Positions 60,669-64,000 of a stretch of DNA of 64,000 nucleotides are shown in pieces. Source of the stretch: Piscinibacter defluvii (GTDB lineage: Bacteria > Pseudomonadota > Gammaproteobacteria > Burkholderiales > Burkholderiaceae_C). Below the pieces are notes generated by a model. That model made no database searches, was not told the origin of the DNA, and saw only the letters and a program-made list of their open reading frames with translations. Numbering within the stretch: position 1 is the first letter of the stretch; each line of letters starts with the position of its first letter. The position numbers and the translations under genes were made by a program. Location of the stretch: NCBI RefSeq assembly GCF_004011805.1, contig NZ_RCHJ01000027.1:1-64000 (forward strand). Reading direction: 5' to 3'.

Positions 60669-61572
60669 GGCGGCACTCGGGCTCGGCGAAGGCCGCTGGG
60701 CGCCGGTGGCCGCGGCGCGGCGCCGCCAGCGCCTCGGGCGCTGGCTGCTGTACGCGCTGCTGACGCTGTTCGCGCTGTACTACCTCGCGCCGCTGTACGT
60801 GATGGTGGCCACCTCGCTGAAGTCGCCCGAGGAGCTGCGCGAGGCCTCGATCTTCGCCTGGCCGCAGCACCTGCAGCTGCACACCTGGACGCAGGCCTGG
60901 GGCGAGGTGTGCGTCAGCGTCAACTGCGGCGGCATGCGGCCGTACTTCGTCAACTCGCTGGTGGTGGTGATCCCGGCGGTGCTGATCTCCACGCTGATCG
61001 GCGCGGTCAACGGCTACGCACTCTCGTTCTGGCGCTTCCGCGGATCGAACCTGCTGTTCGGCGCGCTGCTGTTCAGCTGCTTCATCCCGTTCCAGGCCAT
61101 CATCCTGCCGCTCGCGCAGCTGCTCGGCGCGGTCGGGCTGGCCAGCACCGGCACCGGCCTGGCGCTGACCTACATCGTCTACGGCCTCGGCTTCACGACG
61201 CTGTTCTTCCGCAATTTCTACGTCACCGTGCCGCGCGAGCTGGTGCGCGCGGCGACGATCGACGGGGCGGGCTTCTTCGCGATCTTCTGGCAGATCATGC
61301 TGCCGATCTCGCTGCCCACGCTGGTGGTCACGCTGATCTGGCAGTTCACGCAGATCTGGAACGACTTCCTGTTCGCCGTCACGCTGACCAACGGCGCCGG
61401 CCAGACCGCCACGGTGGCGCTGGGCAACCTGGTCAAGACCTCGCAGGCCACCAAGCGCTACGACCTCGAGATGGCGGCGGCCATCATCACCGGGCTGCCG
61501 ACCCTGGTGGTGTTCCTCGTCGCGGGCAAGTACTTCGTGCGCGGCCTGACCGCCGGCGCAGTCAAGGGCTGA
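60661..61572 (+). CDS. gtsC: CUT1 sugar ABC permease (GtsC-like)
   Basis: 303 residues, MalG-like with six helices. EAA loop: AATIDGAGFFAIFWQIMLPISLPTL; TATVALGNLVKTSQATKRYD is in the C-terminal part. GTG start at 60661 overlaps the previous gene by eight bases. An extracytoplasmic segment (about 78-100) contains two Cys (VCVSVNCGG) that could form a disulfide. Confidence 0.9.
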   Translation: MAEAALGLGEGRWAPVAAARRRQRLGRWLLYALLTLFALYYLAPLYVMVATSLKSPEELREASIFAWPQHLQLHTWTQAWGEVCVSVNCGGMRPYFVNSLVVVIPAVLISTLIGAVNGYALSFWRFRGSNLLFGALLFSCFIPFQAIILPLAQLLGAVGLASTGTGLALTYIVYGLGFTTLFFRNFYVTVPRELVRAATIDGAGFFAIFWQIMLPISLPTLVVTLIWQFTQIWNDFLFAVTLTNGAGQTATVALGNLVKTSQATKRYDLEMAAAIITGLPTLVVFLVAGKYFVRGLTAGAVKG

Positions 61573-61583
61573 AGGGTTCGCCG

Positions 61584-62696
61584 ATGGCATCGCTCGAGCT
61601 GGTCGACGTCTCCAAGCGCTACGGGCGCACCGAGGCCGTGCGCAACGTGTCGCTGAGCGTGGGCGACGGCGAGTTCCTGGTGCTGGTGGGCCCGTCGGGC
61701 TGCGGCAAGAGCACGCTGCTGAACCTGATCGCCGGGCTGGAGCACGCGAGCAGCGGCGAGATCCGCATCGACGCGCGGCGCGTCAACGAGGTGCACCCGA
61801 AGGACCGCGACATCGCGATGGTGTTCCAGTCCTACGCGCTCTACCCGAACATGAACGTCGAGCGCAACATCACCTTCGGGCTGCGCGCGCGCGGCGTGCC
61901 GAAGGCGCAGCGCGACACCGCCCTGCGCAAGGTGGCGAGCCTGCTGCAGATCGAGCCGCTGCTCGAGCGCAAGCCGGCCGAGCTCTCCGGCGGCCAGCGC
62001 CAGCGCGTGGCGATGGGCCGGGCGATGGTGCGCGACCCGTCGATCTTCCTGTTCGACGAGCCGCTCTCGAACCTCGACGCCAAGCTGCGCCTGGAGATGC
62101 GTACCGAGATCAAGCGGCTGCACCAGCGCCTGGGCACCTCGGCGGTGTACGTGACGCACGACCAGATCGAGGCCATGACCCTGGCCACCCGCATCGCGGT
62201 GATGCGCGACGGCGTGCTGCAGCAGTGCGCCGACCCGCGCACGGTGTTCGAGTCGCCGGCCAACCTGTTCGTGGCCGACTTCATCGGCTCGCCGTCGATG
62301 AACTTCGTGCCCGCCACGCTGGTGCAGCAGGACGGCAGCCTGGGCGTGCACCTGCCGCGCCAGGGCGACGCGGCACTGTACGTGCCGCTGCCGCAGGCGC
62401 CGGCGCGCTATGCCGACTGGCTGGGGCGTGACGTGGTGTTCGGCGTGCGGCCGGAGCACCTGGCAGCGCTGCGCCCCGGCGAGCCCGCGCTGCCCGCGCG
62501 TGCGGTGCTGGAGTGCCGTGTCGACGTGGTGGAGCCGACCGGCACCGACACGATGGTGTTCTTCCCGCTCGGCGCGGTGGAGATGGTGGCGCGCATCGAC
62601 GCGCAGGCCGCCGTGCGCCCGGGCGAACTGCTGCGCCTGGCGATCGACGCCGCGCGCACCAGCCTGTTCGACCCCCGGACCGGGCAACGGATATGA
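61584..62696 (+). CDS. CUT1 sugar ABC ATPase (MalK/UgpC-like)
   Basis: 370 residues. N-terminal ATPase: GPSGCGKST, MVFQSYALYPNMNVERNI, ELSGGQRQRVAMGRAM, LFDEPLSNLDAKLR and YVTHDQIEAMT. C-terminal OB-like regulatory domain (about 240-370, VFGVRPEHL) as in MalK, a site for regulation by PTS-type factors. It energises the GtsBC-type permease pair. Confidence 0.93.
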   Translation: MASLELVDVSKRYGRTEAVRNVSLSVGDGEFLVLVGPSGCGKSTLLNLIAGLEHASSGEIRIDARRVNEVHPKDRDIAMVFQSYALYPNMNVERNITFGLRARGVPKAQRDTALRKVASLLQIEPLLERKPAELSGGQRQRVAMGRAMVRDPSIFLFDEPLSNLDAKLRLEMRTEIKRLHQRLGTSAVYVTHDQIEAMTLATRIAVMRDGVLQQCADPRTVFESPANLFVADFIGSPSMNFVPATLVQQDGSLGVHLPRQGDAALYVPLPQAPARYADWLGRDVVFGVRPEHLAALRPGEPALPARAVLECRVDVVEPTGTDTMVFFPLGAVEMVARIDAQAAVRPGELLRLAIDAARTSLFDPRTGQRI

Positions 62697-62708
62697 GTGC
62701 AAGCTGCG

Positions 62709-62724
62709 CGGGGCGGGCGCCCCG
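62709..62724 (+). repeat. Short stem-loop between the ATPase and the next binding-protein gene
   Basis: CGGGGC and GCCCCG form a 6-bp GC stem (loop GGGC), 12 bases after the ATPase stop and about 30 before the next ATG. Too short and without a T-run to be called a terminator. Confidence 0.4.
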
Positions 62725-62754
62725 TGCCAGGTCACACACGAAGAGGAGACCGAG

Positions 62755-63744
62755 ATGAAGACGATGCTGAAGTGGACGGCGGCCGCGCTGGTGGCCGCAC
62801 TCGCGGCCAGCCCGGTGTGGGCGCAGAAGAAGACGCTCGCGGTGGTGGTGAAGGGGCTGGACAACCCCTTCTTCACCGTGCTGGGCGACGGCTGCGCGCT
62901 GTGGAACAAGGAGAACCCGAACTCCGAGTACAGCTGCCTGTACACCGGCCCGGCGTCGAGCGCCGACGAGGCCGGCGAGATCCAGATCGTCGAGGACCTG
63001 ATCAACAAGGGGGTGGCGGGCATCGCGATCTCGCCGTCCAATGCGCCGGCGATGGCCAACATGCTCAAGGCCAAGAAGCCGAAGATGCCGATCATGACGA
63101 TCGACGCCGACCTGGCCGCCGCCGACCGGGCGCTGCGCATCACCTACCTGGGCACCAACAACTACGACATGGGCGTGTTGATGGCCAAGCACCTGAAGGA
63201 ACACAAGCCCAAGGGCGGCAGTGTCTGCCTGCAGCTCGGCAACGTGGCGGCCGACAACATCAACGCCCGCGCCGCAGGCTTCCGCGACACCATCGCCGGC
63301 AAGAAGGGCGTGGACCGGCTCAAGGGCGAGGGCGGCTGGAGCGAGGTCGCCGGCTGCCCGGTGTTCACCAACGACCAGATCGACCTGGCCAACCAGCAGA
63401 TGGCCGACGTGTTCACCAAGAACCCGAAGCTCGACGCCTTCATCCTGGTGGGCGGCTGGGCCCAGTTCGGCCCGCAGGCCTACGCGCAGGTGACCGACCA
63501 GGTGATGCCGCGCCTGAAGAGCAAGGAGCTGGTGATCATCGCCGGCGACACGCTGCCGCCGCAGCTCGACGCGCTGAAGGCCGGGCGCAGCCACGCGCAG
63601 ATCGGCCAGCGCCCGTTCGAGATGGGGCACCGCGCGCCGGCCGTGCTGATCGACCTGATCAACGGCAAGAAGGTCGCCGACCCGCTCTACACGGGGCTGG
63701 ACGAGTGCACCCAGGCCAACCTCGGCAAGTGCCCAGCCAAGTGA
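62755..63744 (+). CDS. Ribose-type ABC binding protein (second)
   Basis: 329 residues with Sec signal (ALVAALAASPVWAQK) and a type I sugar-binding fold: TLAVVVKGLDNPFFTVLGDG, VAGIAISPSNAPAM, MPIMTIDADLA, TYLGTNNYDMGVLMAK and DAFILVGGWAQFGP. It is unlike the 54.7-kb binding protein and carries five Cys in the mature part. GAGGAG is eight bases before the ATG. Starts a second ribose-type (CUT2) system downstream of the Gts genes. Confidence 0.9.
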   Translation: MKTMLKWTAAALVAALAASPVWAQKKTLAVVVKGLDNPFFTVLGDGCALWNKENPNSEYSCLYTGPASSADEAGEIQIVEDLINKGVAGIAISPSNAPAMANMLKAKKPKMPIMTIDADLAAADRALRITYLGTNNYDMGVLMAKHLKEHKPKGGSVCLQLGNVAADNINARAAGFRDTIAGKKGVDRLKGEGGWSEVAGCPVFTNDQIDLANQQMADVFTKNPKLDAFILVGGWAQFGPQAYAQVTDQVMPRLKSKELVIIAGDTLPPQLDALKAGRSHAQIGQRPFEMGHRAPAVLIDLINGKKVADPLYTGLDECTQANLGKCPAK

Positions 63745-64000
63745 GCACGCCCGTCCTGACGCTCGACCGCGTCTCGAAGCACTTCGGTGCGATCCAGGCG
63801 CTCGCCGAGGTGTCGCTCGCGCTGCACGCCGGCGAGGTGGTCGGGCTGATGGGCGACAACGGGGCGGGCAAGTCCACGCTGGTGAAGATCATCGCCGGCA
63901 ACTTCCCGCCCTCCTCGGGCACGCTGGCGATGGAGGGGCGTGCGGTGCACTTCCACAAGCCGTCCGACGCGCGCGCGGCCGGCATCGAGATCGTCTACCA
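63741..64000 (+). CDS. Ribose-type ABC ATPase, cut by the window end
   Basis: The first 86 residues are visible: STPVLTLDRVSKHFGAIQAL and Walker A GDNGAGKST, ending in GIEIVY just before the Q-loop. GTG start overlaps the binding-protein stop by four bases, so they are coupled. Permease and the rest of the gene lie outside. Length and second domain cannot be judged. Confidence 0.88.
   Translation, partial: MSTPVLTLDRVSKHFGAIQALAEVSLALHAGEVVGLMGDNGAGKSTLVKIIAGNFPPSSGTLAMEGRAVHFHKPSDARAAGIEIVY

Noticed and set aside
62709-62724. Terminator between the CUT1 ATPase and the second ribose-type binding protein
   Set aside because: Stem of six pairs with no T-run; not enough for termination.

Overview
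The window is a 64-kb piece of a very GC-rich, gene-dense chromosome. The box-type benzoyl-CoA cluster with a BoxR regulator, the Liv-type aromatic transporter, the Gts-type sugar transporter, and short palindrome-rich elements of a kind I associate with Comamonadaceae/Sphaerotilaceae-like genomes all suggest a betaproteobacterium of the order Burkholderiales. That assignment is inference: there is no rRNA or tRNA gene in the window to confirm it.

Layout. 0.1-11.5 kb holds housekeeping and regulatory genes: a DksA/TraR-like zinc-finger protein, a DegP-like lipoprotein protease, a PaaK-like ligase, a response regulator translationally coupled to a hybrid kinase, an FNR/Crp-type regulator, a degenerate carbamoyltransferase-like protein, and panB-panC followed by an NAD-type isocitrate dehydrogenase. 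11.5-28.9 kb is a complete aerobic benzoate region. Leftward run boxR and boxC-boxB-boxA followed by enoyl-CoA hydratase, 3-hydroxyacyl-CoA dehydrogenase and a MaoC-like hydratase, the last four genes with overlapping starts and stops. Rightward run a DUF4863-like cupin, boxD, benzoate-CoA ligase, an alpha/beta hydrolase and a five-gene branched-chain-amino-acid-type ABC transporter. Together they would import benzoate, activate it, epoxidise and cleave the ring, and oxidise the C6 chain to 3-oxoadipyl-CoA; the final thiolase is not here.

28.9-38.4 kb, leftward, has small proteins, a lone receiver protein, a large PAS/GAF NarX-type kinase, a hydrolase-fold protein without its nucleophile, and an efflux cassette (HlyD-type protein, double ATPase, two ABC-2 permeases). 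38.6-42.4 kb has an AraC regulator divergent from a two-subunit molybdenum hydroxylase. 42.4-46.3 kb has a LysR remnant, a Gfo/Idh/MocA oxidoreductase, an OmpR/EnvZ-like pair and a FadR-type GntR regulator.

46.4-51.5 kb is an arsenic island: arsR, an ArsI-like C-As lyase, two LMW-phosphatase-type arsenate reductases, an ACR3 efflux permease, a broken MarR-type gene and a flavoprotein. Several of its proteins carry unusual cysteine-pair tails, which is the most distinctive feature of the window.

51.5-64 kb is sugar acid and sugar metabolism. A leftward operon (ribose-type ABC transporter, LgoD-like dehydrogenase, tagaturonate-reductase-like protein, extended SDR) diverges from a rightward gtsABC-ATPase glucose-type transporter, which is followed by a second ribose-type binding protein and an ATPase cut by the window edge. 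Between the divergent operons lie repeated TGGTCAGGCCA boxes that look like FadR/GntR operators.
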